Positions 23,299-34,800 of a stretch of 64,000 nt of DNA are shown here, piece by piece. The DNA comes from Ctenosaura bakeri (Eukaryota; Chordata; Lepidosauria; Squamata; Iguanidae): contig CAOLHI010000955.1 in the NCBI GenBank assembly GCA_948474755.1, positions 248,001-312,000 on the forward strand, written 5' to 3'. How positions within the stretch are numbered: position 1 is the stretch's first letter; every line of letters begins with the position of its first letter. The translations under genes were made by a program, and so were the position numbers. The notes under the pieces are model-generated. The model was not told where the DNA came from. It made no database searches and saw only the letters and a program-made list of their open reading frames with translations.

Positions 23299-23578
23299 AG
23301 TGGCATACCCAGGCTCAGCAGCACCTAGGGCAAGCGAAGTTGTGCCCTTAGGTGCTGCTGCTGCAGCCGTCTCCACACTGGAGCAGGAAGGGCTACCATA
23401 GGGGTGGCAGGCGGCAGGCGGGGGGCTGGAGGATGGCAGGTGAGAGGGTTGCTGCCGCCCCCTCGCACCGGACCAGGAAGGACCCCAGCATGGGTGAGGC
23501 AGGGCAGGAGGGTGGGAGGTTTCAGTTTTTTGCGTCCCCCTGACATTGATGACACCAGTTGTACCACCCTAGATACAC
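23299..23578. mobile_element. Degraded hAT-type MITE with GC-rich core
   Basis: The left end CAGTGGCATACCCAGG is a common hAT-type terminus; the right end CCCTAGATACACGTCTA is a weak inverse of it. The flanking octamers TATATCTG and CATACTTG agree at 5 positions. The core is rich in GGCAGGCGGCAGGCGGGG-type sequence, unlike the AT-rich surroundings. Confidence 0.5.
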
Positions 23579-24398
23579 GTCTACATACTTGTTCAAGCAC
23601 TAAAGTAGTAGTTTTATTTCTATGGGCTGGGAGGCTGAAGAGAATATACAGAGAATCCATTTAGGAAAATATGCTTTAGGTGAAAATAAAGAAACTGACT
23701 AGCCTAACTCTAAGATACCAGAAATTCATAGCAGAACTCAGTAGAAGCTCATGTGGGTTCAGTTAACCAATCAGGAACCACAAACGTCTGAACGCTTCAG
23801 CATCTTGCCCTGTGTGATGGTTCCCACCAGAACTCAGATGATGTCAAGCATTCTTTAATGAACAGGCCTTACAGCAACTCAAAACAATAGGTAGTAAGGA
23901 TGCTTGCAGAACATGACATGATTTTTGGATGTTAGAAAATGGATTTCGTCATGAAAACAAAGAAAGAAAAGATGGTTTCTTTATGTATATTGTCTGAACA
24001 TTTTGCCTCCTGCCCGGACACTAAAAAGTTCCCCACTTAGTCCTAGACTATCACATTACCTAGTTAACTGGGTTTTACCCAAATTCTTGTGGATTTCCCT
24101 TATGGTTGTAATTCTAGCTGCACTCACAACACTTAATTGTCCTGTCTCTGTGACATCACAAGGACCTGTCTCTCTAATGTTGGAAGGTCTGCCCCGATCA
24201 CAGTTTTTGGCTCTTATTTTCAGGGAATGGGGTGCTCCTTGCCTGCCAAGTATATAAAGAACAGGTAGAAAGTGGTTGCATCTTTCCCTAATGAAACTTC
24301 CATATTGAAAATATGAAACCTGGATTTGCTTCTAATGAAATAGACCACTATAATTGAAGATAAACACCTGGTGCTATATTCCTGAAATGAACAGGAGG
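23579..24398. other. Intron 1 stretch, nothing recognised
   Basis: No gene, named repeat or notable structure was seen. Confidence 0.45.
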
Positions 24399-25512
24399 CA
24401 GAGAGCCAGCATTGTATAACAATTTGAGCACTGGACTATAACTCTGAGACCACAGTTCAAATCCCTGCTTGTCCATGGAAACCCATTGGGTGATCTTGGG
24501 CAAGTCACACTTTCTCAGTCTCAGAGGAAAGTAAAAGCAACCCTCTCAGAATTTAATAGGGATGAGCCAACTGAATCTGCGAATCCTCGGCAAGGATTTG
24601 AGATTCAGGGATCCGAATCCAGGTGCCAAAATAGGTGAATGGAATCTTTCAAATCTGGCACTTGCAGGGACATGCAGGCCTGGAGATGGCCAACTCCCTA
24701 CACATCCCGGGGTTTCCACCAGCATGGGTGCTCTGGATGAGGCCCGCAGGCATGTGCAGGCCTGGCAATGGCCAGCTCCCTGCATGTCCCGTGGCCTCCT
24801 CCAGCGTAAGCACTGAGCAAGTGGATTGCAACAGACTAGGCCTGCAGGAGCTTTCAAGGCCGGCTATTGCCACGTCCTTGCACGCTCTGTGGCCTGAGGG
24901 AGTGGAGCACCCCGGATCGGGCCTGCAGAGCCCTGGGGTCTGAGCTTGTCCATGTTTTTAAAAATTGGTGCAAAACTCTAAACTCTAAAGCCAGAGCCTG
25001 CCTGTGCCCGGAACTGTGGTCTGTGCTCACTCCTGCTGCCTGTGTCCACTTCTGCTGCCTGTCCCTTTGGCTGCCTCCCTCTGCAAGGTAATAATCTGTA
25101 TACTTTTGATTTGAGACTTATGTACTTCATGTAGTAGATGAACATGTCAATTGCATTTGTATCTTCTTAATAAGAAGTATGAGTATGTTTTCCTGGACTG
25201 AAAACTATTTTTTAATTTGTTTTTCATTAAACAAAGATGTCAAATTCTGTTTCAAAAATGCTTTCCAGTAGAGGTGCTTTCTTTCTCTTGCTTTTTAAAC
25301 CATTTTTTAAAAGAGGATTCTAAAGATTCGAGACTCATGAGCTTTGTGAATTCCCGGAACCTTCCAAGGATTCGGATCCAGGTTCAGATTCGGGAAATTC
25401 TGGATTTGTCCCATCCCTAGAATTTAACCTCCCAAGAAAACCCTGTGATAGGTTCACCTTAAGGTTGCCATTAGTCGAAAACAACTTGACGGCACACAAG
25501 AGGAAGAGGAGG
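24399..25512 (+). mobile_element. Sauria-type SINE split by a hAT element
   Basis: The 5' part (24399-24556) has GAGAGCCAGCATTGTATAAC, the B-box-like GTTCAAATCCC and CTTGGGCAAGTCACAC. The 3' part resumes at 25428 with CTCCCAAGAAAACCCTGTGA, TAGGTTCACCTTAAGGTTGC and CAACTTGACGGCACACAAG. Removal of 24557-25419 plus one copy of the octamer restores SINE order. Confidence 0.88.
24557..25419. mobile_element. Non-autonomous hAT transposon inside a SINE
   Basis: 863 bp flanked by identical octamers GAATTTAA (24549-24556 and 25420-25427). Termini are TAGGGATGAGCC and its inverse-like TTGTCCCATCCCTA. Subterminal blocks GAATCCTCGGCAAGGATTTG and GGAACCTTCCAAGGATTCGG are also inverted relative to each other. 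No transposase frame is visible. The interior has a direct duplication: CATGCAGGCCTGGAGATGGC recurs as CATGTGCAGGCCTGGCAATG. Confidence 0.88.
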
Positions 25513-25715
25513 AGAAGGAAGAGGGAAATATTCACATGTTGATCAGCAGGAAGAAAAGGTCAACACCAAAACACCAAAAAAGTGGGGAGGGGTACAGTTT
25601 CAGAGTGATACTCGAAAATGGACTGCTTGGTTTATTTAATGAGTTTAAACATATAGTCTTCCTCATGGTGTCATAAAGCTGGTAGTAGGGATGTCAGTCC
25701 CTTGTTTCCTTGCTT

Positions 25716-25870
25716 GTAGGGCTTGGGAAAAAAATCCCCACCTGCTTTCAAGGACTGTAGTTCAAGATGTGGATGAAAGAACAGCAGTCCTACAAGGCAG
25801 ATGGCCATCCTTTTTCTGTCCAGTTCATTCTGGGCCAGACTTTATCAGATAGCCTAGGGATCCAAGGCAA
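25716..25870. repeat. Unclassified dispersed repeat U2, copy 2
   Basis: Second copy of the repeat at 23034: TAGGGCTTGGGAAAAAAATC, CCCCACCTGCT, AAGGACTGTAGTTCAAGATG, GGCCATCCTTTTTCTGTCCA. Same orientation as the first copy. Confidence 0.5.
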
Positions 25871-25892
25871 CAAAGAACAAGATTCTACATTT

Positions 25893-26215
25893 TATTCACA
25901 TGCACAGACAAATAGTTTTCTCCCTGCTGTGGGGGAAAAAAAATGAATATTCCACTGTGGTTTTCTCTCTGTATTCGAATGTCCAGAAGTATTGCATAAG
26001 AATTATTCTGAAGAGGGAAACATGTTTGTTTTTCACAAAAAACCAAAGGTTTTTTTTCTTTTCAGAATATTTCTTCTGCAAGAGTTGGTGATTCTCAAAT
26101 ACCAGGAGAAAATTGTGCAGAATTCTCATAGGCCCAGTTTTCTTCCTAGTCACCTAACTGTTGGGAAAGCCTGTTTTGTTTTGTTTTTGATCTTGAAATG
26201 GAGAATAATCTTTCC
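25893..26215. repeat. Unclassified dispersed repeat U1, copy 2
   Basis: Second copy of the repeat at 4200: CACATGCA at the left, AGGAGAAAATTGTGCAGAAT in the middle, TTTTGATCTTGAAATGG at the right. Same orientation. Family unknown. Confidence 0.45.
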
Positions 26216-27640
26216 ATCCCCAGCTTCAGTTTTTCCTCCCTGAAAAAAATGCACAATAAGATTAAAAAAAAAAAAACCTCACATAGCAATCCCTGCCCTG
26301 CCCCTCTTTTCATCATTAGCTAAGCTATCACCAGTTGTACTATGCTTACAGAGAGATATTTCTGCTTATGTCCCTTTTGCCTTTGCAGCCATGTGCTACC
26401 GATGTTTACTGGAACATGGTGCACTGGTTATATCACATATTGTAAATTAATGCTGTCTGTGCTGGATATTCCAGCTTTTGAAGGAGTTTTGGTTTTCTGA
26501 GATTTTTATTTCCCCAGGTGACAGATACCTCTGTCTTTGTGCCAGGAATTTCTATGATCTGGATATCTACCAGCACTTGAAGCTTGTGCCCTGCAAAAGG
26601 AGAAAGGCAGACTATAAATCAAATCAAATCAATCAATCAATACATTTCTGAATTTGGGGGCAGATTATCGTGAGAGGGGTACTTCTGAGCCCACTGGGCA
26701 CCATTGTTCATCCCTTCCTTTGTCACCCTCTTCATTGGTTTTCACCACAACCCCCTAGTGCTGGTATCAACTGTGGATCTGACTTGGATGCTACTAGACA
26801 TGGAATAACATCACCTCTGTCTGTAACTTTTTTACGTTAGGATCATACAGTTAATTAGTTACTTATATTGAATTAGCACTGCAGGATCCAGGTTTCCTGA
26901 TTTTGTTTGTTTTGAATAGCAGCGGATATACTTCTGTGATGACATTGGATAATCATATTTAATTGCATTTTAAACCCTAGGTGTGAGTTCTGCATGTAGA
27001 GAGATATACTGATAAAAGTGACTCCCTCTTTAATCTCAGATATAACCCAAATGATTTTGCCAGTACTTTATGATGGAAGCAAAGATGTCTAAAAAAAAAA
27101 AAAGAATAAAAAAAATCAGAACCAGGGTTTATTTTGGAAAGGGTCAGCTGCAGTAAAGTTTCACTACTTTGTGGAAAAGTACAGAAGCCTCTGGTACTGA
27201 AGCTGGCTGCATTTAATACACAGCTGGAAACGCTGAATTTAAGCAGTGGGGAGATATAAAGAGCAAAATGAGCAAAGCAATAAATACAGTGCCTGTAACA
27301 ATGCAGCCTACGAGGCAAAGGAGAGGAGTGGGAGATCCATAAAACCCCTAGGAGCAAACTGAAAAATGTAATTAAAGGAAGAGAAGAAATATTGACTGCT
27401 GCCTTTAAAGACTATCTCAGTCAGCTATAGAAAGACTCTCAAAATATTTGAAGCATGAAGAAAACAAAGCAGAAAATTGTTTCCCTGCAAGTGTAGTGGC
27501 AGAACTGAGGGAATTGCCAAACTCAGCAATTCATGTTGTTTTTACAGTGAGCCCAAGTATTACTTTAAAGGAATGTTTCCATTGAGTCTTTCTCCTTTGT
27601 GATCCTAGTTGTGCATCCCCAGCACTGCTAGCCTTTGATA
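26216..27640. other. Intron 1 stretch with a short LINE-like tail
   Basis: 26590-26640 reads GGAGAAAGGCAGACTATAAA followed by TCAAATCAAATC and CAATCAATCAAT, resembling the 3' tail of an L2/CR1-group LINE on the + strand. The rest is unassigned, with A-runs at 26262 and 27091. Confidence 0.4.
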
Positions 27641-27980
27641 GATGACTTATTTAATTTATTTACTTAACTAGTCACTAGATACTAGGGCAGCATAAAATTA
27701 AATCAATTTAGAAAAAAATTAAAAATTTAAAACAGTAGGGAATAATTTAATTGGTCTAAATGCATTTTAAGCCATTTAAACAATTACAACAAATCGAAAT
27801 AGTTTAAAATTGGGTACAGATTTGGACAACATTATTAGATCCTGAAGTATTTAATAAAAGCCATTTTTTAAATCTCAGTGCTGCTTATGAATCAGTATTG
27901 ATGTCAGTTGGGCTACTGAGGGGAGGGCATTCCACAACTGGGGCAGCACAGTTGTGTTCCCATACCCTATAACCCCCATG
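27641..27980 (-). mobile_element. L2-like LINE 3' end relic
   Basis: A TTTAATTTATTTACTTAACT tail, GGGCAGCATAAAATTAAATC, an AT-rich stretch, AATAAAAGCCATTTTTTAAA and GGGCATTCCACAACTGGGGC follow the same order as the L2-like ends at 3600 and 10026. No protein frame survives. Confidence 0.45.
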
Positions 27981-29149
27981 CTGTGAGATGTGCTATTTTC
28001 ATAACTGGACAGATTTATGGCTGAAAAACATGATCAAGGTCACATTGACTTGAAAAGTGTGTTGCCAGGTCAAGCTGACCTAAGACATGGTGAAATCTTG
28101 GAAGGATTAGGCAAGAAATCCCAATACTAATGGGTTTATGCTAATCCAATACCCATGGCTCTATGTACTCCTGAAAACAATGAAAGACAAACTGCCCAGA
28201 TTGGTGAGCAATCAGAGACCATGCCTTGATCTTTTTCTATGGAGACCTTCCCTATTCACCCTACCTGATGAAACATTAAGAGATCGTTGCAAGTTCCATC
28301 AATGTTTTATTACTCTGGAGTTAAACAATCAGCCCATTCTGGACCCCTTTTGTCAATCCCATGAGAAAGCTGTTACAGCTTTGTTGTTGCACCCTTTCAG
28401 GGTATATAAATCTTAGCTTCAACCCCAGCACTTTGTAGTGTGTTGGGTATATTATACTGCACATGGTGCCCCAGACTTCTGTTCCTCTGTGTTACTCTCA
28501 GATGCTGTCTTAGTCCCTCTGCTGTGACCTCCTTCTTCAGGACTGATAACCATCACCCTTTCCACCCAATCTCTCTTTATTCAGCCTTTTCCCCTCACTT
28601 TTCAATAGCTTTGTATGGTTCTTAAGAGGGTCTGATTTCTCAAGCATTTGTCAACTCAAATAAGATGCTTTGTTCATTTTAACTGGAGTCTTCTGTACAA
28701 TTAGTACTGGTACACGTAGATGAAAAGATCCTGCTGTTGCCCTCCTCTTGCAGGTCTTCTTTGGGCTGTAATTTCCCCAAATTCTAAGGATGCACTGGCA
28801 TTATGGGTGGACCTCAATGTCCCTGACCACTTAGTTAACAGTAGAGAAGGCCTATCTCCTCACAAAGTATACAGCTCCCACATGGTGGGACACAGAAAAG
28901 GCCCATCTGTGTTTACATGACAATACAATTTCATAGAGGACCTTTTTGGAAAATTTGTTTGGGACTTTTTTTTTGCCCCTTTTGCTTTTCTTTAAACAAT
29001 GTAACAATAAAATAAATAATGTTTTTAAAAATATATTACTAGTGGCTAATGACCACCAGATCACTTTTTCTTTCTTTTCCTCCCTTCCTTGTTAATTTAT
29101 TCTCTCTTACAATAATATTTCTAGGCTCAGGAAAAACCTGGATAGCTAT
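27981..29149. other. Intron 1 stretch, nothing recognised
   Basis: The 92-codon + strand frame at 28138-28416 matches no family I know. No other structure was seen. Confidence 0.4.
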
Positions 29150-29151
29150 TA

Positions 29152-29247
29152 CCCTATTTGCTGGTGTATAAGACTCACTCCCCCTCCGAAAAATACTGTT
29201 TGAGTGCGTCTTATACGCCAGTGTGTCTTATATGCCAGCAAATACAG
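29152..29247. mobile_element. 96-bp mariner-type MITE
   Basis: A left arm starting CCCTATTTGCTGGTGTATAA pairs with a right arm whose inverse starts CTGTATTTGCTGGCATATAA (3 differences in 20). It is flanked by TA on both sides (29150-29151, 29248-29249). Almost the whole element is palindromic. Confidence 0.85.
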
Positions 29248-29249
29248 TA

Positions 29250-30086
29250 TCTATACTTTCCAACATATCAGAGATGAAAACCAGAGCATGTATGGACAAA
29301 CAACATCAGTGTAGTCAAGACAGCAAAAGTTATTAATGACTTTATTTATTAATAAAGTTATTACACAGAAGCTGGGAGAGGCTGCAGGAGTTGCTTTTGC
29401 CTAAGCCTGCTGGCAAAGGCAAAATCCCTCCCCCTCTTTTCCTTTTCCCCTATTGAGTTAATTAAATCTAAACTACCTTTCCATTTTGAGCTCAAGTTGA
29501 AGTAAAAGAAGTAAGCTGAGGACAAACGAGGGAAGTAGGAAAAGGGAAGGGAAATGGGACATTATAAGAACAGCTGAAAAAGTGGGACAACACTAGATTG
29601 ATCAGGACTGTCTCTGCAAATCAAAACAGTTGGAGGGTATGAGTATTCAAGATTAAAAGCCTTGGAAATACTCATGGATTAGAGCATGATTCTGACAACG
29701 ATTGGGGTATCTGAATGTGTACATTCTTAATGTCCTGTATCCCAGCTGGTGCTTTCTGCCTGTTCTTGGATTCCCAAACACAAGCCATTCTCACTGGCTC
29801 CAAGTCAAACACTTACAGGCTAAGAACAGAGAACTGCACACAAAGGCAGTGGCAGACCCACTATCCAGTTATGACCTCTAATAATGTTTTTAATGATTTT
29901 ATGACTAATATGCAGTCTGTGAGAACTGAGTATTTTAACAGAGAAATCAACAAACAATTTCTTTTTAATCCTGTGTTTTTACAGTCTGGTCTGTTTCTAT
30001 ATGACTTTTTAGTATGTTTTCTTAGCTGTCTTGAAGCTTAGCCATCTTGAAGATTTCTAGTCAAAAGTTAGCTTATAAATGTTTTA
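29250..30086. other. Intron 1 stretch, nothing recognised
   Basis: Contains a small hairpin around 29334-29360 (TAATGACTTTATT / AATAAAGTTATTA). No gene or named repeat was seen. Confidence 0.45.
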
Positions 30087-30565
30087 GGTCCTTTTCACAC
30101 AGGGTTAAAAAAACGGTGTTGAGCGACCTCTGACGGAGGTCATCTACACCGTAACGTGGATTGGGGCAGACTACTTTTGTGTAGTTCCACACCCCAATCT
30201 GCATAGGGGCGACCGGAAGTGACGCCACTGTGTGCTTTTTGAAAACCACTTTTCAAGTGGTTTTTAAAAAGCACGGGGTGTGCAGCCCCGTGCAGCCCCG
30301 TCGCAGCGCCCGGTGTGGATTTGCAGGTGCGTGCAAGTGCACGCCTGCAGACCGGCCGGGGGGGCGGTCTTCTGGCTGGCGAGCTTCTCTGGTTGGCAGA
30401 GAGCCTCTGCCAGCCGGAAGCCGCCATTTTGGACGCTGCGGAACGCTGCAGGACGGCGCTGCATGTGGAGCAGCGAACCCGCGCTGCTCCACGTTGCGAC
30501 GGCTCCAGGTAAGCTCCGTTTCGGCGTGTTTTCGGGCGTGGCTTCCTCCATGTGTGAAAAGGGCC
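30087..30565. mobile_element. Harbinger-like non-autonomous element with CpG-rich core
   Basis: The termini GGTCCTTTTCACAC and GTGTGAAAAGGGCC are inverted repeats flanked on both sides by TTA (30084-30086 and 30566-30568), the target preference of PIF/Harbinger. The interior 30270-30530 is GC- and CpG-rich, unlike the AT-rich intron. It contains a near-perfect hairpin at 30232-30274. Long open frames on both strands here follow from the base composition, not from coding. Confidence 0.85.
30232..30274. repeat. 20-bp-arm palindrome with 3-nt loop
   Basis: The arms 30232-30251 and 30255-30274 are complementary with one mismatch around a TTC loop (inner core AAAACCACTT / AAGTGGTTTT). It lies inside the Harbinger-like element. 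Confidence 0.9.
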
Positions 30566-30568
30566 TTA

Positions 30569-31391
30569 GTGACTCATGGATCCTTATTACATGCCCTTTA
30601 ACTGCACTAGTTAAAGTTTCATGACATTCCTTTAGTAGTTGATACCATAATTAAAATTCAATGAAAATAAAACTGTTTAAGTCAATGGTAGCACATATTA
30701 TTTTGTCCTACTTAAAAATATATAGGTTAATACCCATTTTTGAGAGAAAACATGGTGAGTAGGGGAGTCCCAGTTCAGCAAAAGAGTTTACATGGAAGCC
30801 ATGTCAGCTGTGGGTTTTAAAGAATACCTGCCCCCATGTAGGAGAAGATCAAGAAATACTTAATTTCATCTGAAGCTCATAGGGTTCACACAGGGAACTA
30901 ATTAGCCCAAGTGGCCTTTTCTAATGCAAAACATTTTTTAAATTTTTTTTTTGCATTAGAAAGCAATAGTTATGTCAGCTGAGGGATTTGTGATAATGTC
31001 CAGACTTGCACATTGAGTAAAAATAATTGCTCCAGGAGTGCTGTGTAAACAAATCTACTCTTAAATAATGATGATGATACATCAAGAACCAGAAAATATT
31101 CACCTACTTAGAAATTTATGCAGCCAGGGTAATGTTCACCTGTGCTGCACAAGGCCCTTGGGCAGAGTAATGATAAGGTCAAATAATAATCCAACCTTTT
31201 GCTTACTAATACTGCTAAGAATTTTATAGCACTTTACGTCTTGGTAGTAGGCATATTGACTGATAAAGAAATCTACCTGATGTTTCACCATTTGCTACAA
31301 CCAACCTCATGCTGAACCATAATTAATACAAAAATAGTTGAATTAGTAGTTGAATTAGTAATACAAATATTCAAAATAGGTCTGAGATTAT
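30569..31391. other. Intron 1 stretch with one 14-bp hairpin
   Basis: TTTCTAATGCAAAA (30918-30931) is perfectly inverted at 30949-30962 around a T-rich 17-nt loop. Otherwise nothing was recognised. Confidence 0.5.
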
Positions 31392-31593
31392 GGCCATTTC
31401 TGCATTACACTGTTGTAGGGCTATTATTCCACTTTCAACCTCCTGTAGAATTCTGGGGTTTGTAGTTTACTGGAGTCAAAGAACCCTCTGGCTGAGAATT
31501 CTAAAGGCCCCTCCCTAAACTGCAAACCTCAGGATTCCATAGGATGTTGAAAGTGGAATAAGAGCACTATGACAGTGTAGTGTGGAAATGGCC
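31392..31593. mobile_element. Harbinger-like palindromic MITE, family M1
   Basis: GGCCATTTCTGCATTACACT at the left and AGTGTAGTGTGGAAATGGCC at the right, with TAT on both outer sides. The centre reads AATTCTGGGGTTTGTAGTTT against CTGCAAACCTCAGGATTCC. Confidence 0.88.
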
Positions 31594-31899
31594 TATATCT
31601 TATTGTCAGACAGGTTAAAAGTTTCTCTCTGTTAGCAGGGCTAATTTGAAGTACTTGGCCATTCAATAACACACATAATAGTTCCTGCTGATACAAGTGT
31701 TTGTTTGTTTTTTGAGGGGATGTCATCTCTAATATGAGCAGTAACGGGGGGAGCGTGGGCATCAAGCTATTGAGTTCTTAGATGTTAATGCAAAGAACAT
31801 TCCGGGAACGAAAGACTTTCATCTGCCTTCAGCCATATGGGTTCTATCTTTTGTGTTAGAAAACATATTGCCCTTTGACTTCTATTAGCTGCATGGCAT

Positions 31900-34800
31900 C
31901 CAGTCTGCACTTAGTTAAAAGGGTCTTAATATCATAAGGAGCATGTAGAGACTAAACAAAGGAACAATTTTCCAAGACAAATTGTAAAGTTCTTATATAC
32001 TATAACAGAGTGGCAGTCAAACACTAGTACAGCATTTTCCTGGAGATCAATATCAGCTAAACATCTTACAACTTCCAGCTGGACACTGTTATAACCTTTT
32101 GCAACTGAATAGCTCACTGAGAATCCCAAATTAGATAGATTTTTGTGGCCCATGATTCTGAGCCCATTTCTTCATATGCCATTGAAACTAAAGGGGAAAC
32201 GTGCTGAAAAATTATCTTGAGCCAATACTGAATGGCAGCTTTCTGGGCCAAGATTTTAACTAAGCATCATGGAGACTCCACATATATGACTGCCTTGGGA
32301 GAAGATTGGGAACTCCCAGAGCATTTGTGAGAAATTTATGTTGTACTGAGCCCAACAATGTCATATCTGAGTGGACCCACACAGCCATTCCATACAGCAA
32401 CTGAGGCAAAAGCTTACTCTTATAGAGCTAAAGAGGAACACCACAGACCTACCACCCGAATCTGTTGTGTACTGAAAAATAGCATTAGCAGTTTTATTGG
32501 CTGATGGTGCAGTGGCTTTCAAGTATGTGGATCAGTATTCAGAGTCCTTAAGTGTACCTGTAGGTATTTATAGTAGCTAACTTCTTCCAGTTGTTGGTTA
32601 TTAAGCTGTCTTCTACTTCAAAATACCATGATTTTGGTTTTCGAATAGTCAGCATATAGAAATTATTTTTTACAATTTTCTACCAGTACTCTCAGAAGCC
32701 TATGCAAGCCCACCTGTATGTAACAAAGAAGGATGGCATCATCAGCATATAATAAGATGAAAATACCTTTATGATGAGTAGAGGGAACTTTGCACCTGAT
32801 AAGAAATTATATCATTATTGTATAAATTAAATAAAAGAGGAGCTAACAGGCATCCTTGACAAACACTCTTATTAACAGGAATGGCTTCTAAGAAACTGCC
32901 GTTAGTCATTTGTCTAATACATAAACTGGAATTATTCTCTTTAACAACCTGTGATCAATATTGAAAAGGACTAACTCATGCCACAAACGTGGCCATGATA
33001 TGGAGTCAAAAGCTTTCCTGAAGTCTTCAAAGGCCAGAAGAAAAGAAACAAAGACTAGAAAAGTAGAAGGGTATATTTCTTCAATAAATGATTGAAAAGG
33101 AAACAAATTGACTCTTGATTTGCCATGGCAAAAGCCAGCCTGCACCTTGCCCAAAAGATCTTCTGAAGCTAACCAGTTTGTCCAAAAGATGTCCTGCGTA
33201 TAACTTACTAGTCACCTCCAAAATACTCATTGGCTGATAGTTCTTAGGATCAGATCTAGAGCATTTCTTGTGTTCAGGGATGACTACTATCTTTGATCAA
33301 TCATTGGGGTATTTTCCAGTTCTGTCAATAAGTGTAAACAAAGTGGCTCATGCTGGTATTCACCAGTCAGCTTGCTCTGGTAAAAAGTCAGGTGGATTCC
33401 AATTCATACCAGCCGCTTTCTGCCTTTTAATTCTTTATAATAATGACAGAGTCTTGTCACAGGAAACTGGAGTCCAATCTGGTAAGGTCATGTCTTCTTC
33501 TGATATTGGTAGAGATCCCACTGCTTCATTATAAAAGATAGATCAGAAATGCATCTCCCATTCATGGGTAGAAATTGCATTGTCTGTACAAAGATCCCCT
33601 GAAGAAGAAGAAATAAGGCAGCAGAATTTAGATTTGTCTTTACAAAACAAAGACTGTTAAAAAATAGGCATGTTTCTTCTTTTGAACTCACTTTTTATAA
33701 AAATTCTGCAATTCTACAAAAGAGCTAGGAAGCAAAACAACATTTTGGTTCTTGAAGATTTTATGCTGCCTTTATAGCTCCTTTTTTTTTGTTTCTCTAC
33801 ATTCATCATCAAAACATGAACTAAAATTTTTAGGTTTGCACAATGTCTTTTTCTGTTATGCTCTGCAAAATAAAAAAGGAACATAAATTATCTGAGAATA
33901 GCAATCAGTTGCCTCTTCAGTATCACTTGATTATAATAATGTGTCTTTCAATATTAAAAGTTGTTCAGATTTCAGCAAATAGTCTAAAGCTTCCAAATTC
34001 ACATTTTCCCATTTTATATAATGTTCAGAGGGTGCCTCATTTGTGACTGAAAGCACAAGATTTTGACTAGTCTTAACCTTTTTACGGAAAGAGAACCTTC
34101 CAGGGAAAGGGAACCTGGAGTGTAATTGGCTGATGGTCACAAGCTGGATAAGAGTCTACTTTGACAAATAAAAGCAGTTATCAGCTCCAGTAGCTCTCGT
34201 GTAACTGTTGTAAAATCCAACTAACTAGCTCTCAAATGATTAATATTCTCCCTTCTGGTCCTCTCTACCATTTTAGAGAACCAGGCCAACCTGAAAAATG
34301 TATGGATAAATAATTTCACTTGAACATTAATTCTATGGCCCTTAGATTATCTGTCTTAGATTGTCTGTATCTCATCAGTATAGGATCTTGCAGTAGAAAA
34401 TAAATAGTTTGTGCCAATGCATTCCAGTTAGGGCCTATCCAAACATTAGAATCACCCACTAGAATAAAATAGCCCTCAGGATATTTAATCTCCAATGAAA
34501 ATGAGTATTCTTCTAAATATTAGGAATATTATTCAGTATAATAATGGAATTATGCAGAATAATACTAGAATTTTGATGTGGAATATAAACATTAATCATA
34601 ACAAAAGAGATTGTATCCAACTTGAGAAAAACTCCCATAGCCCAAGAGTCTAAAGTATCTAACAAATAGGATTCAGCTCTCAATGAAGTAGCCATGTGTT
34701 GTGTGAGAGCACCTCCTGGACGACCCTTATAGTTACTGCTATTTGGTGGAATTGAGTATAGTCAGCCCTCCACATTTGTGGGTTTTTCACTTTTACGGAT

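Noticed and set aside
30230..30624. Several 80-120-codon frames on both strands with Ala/Arg/Pro-rich products
   Set aside because: They come from the GC-rich core of a Harbinger-like element; all frames are open because stop codons are rare there.
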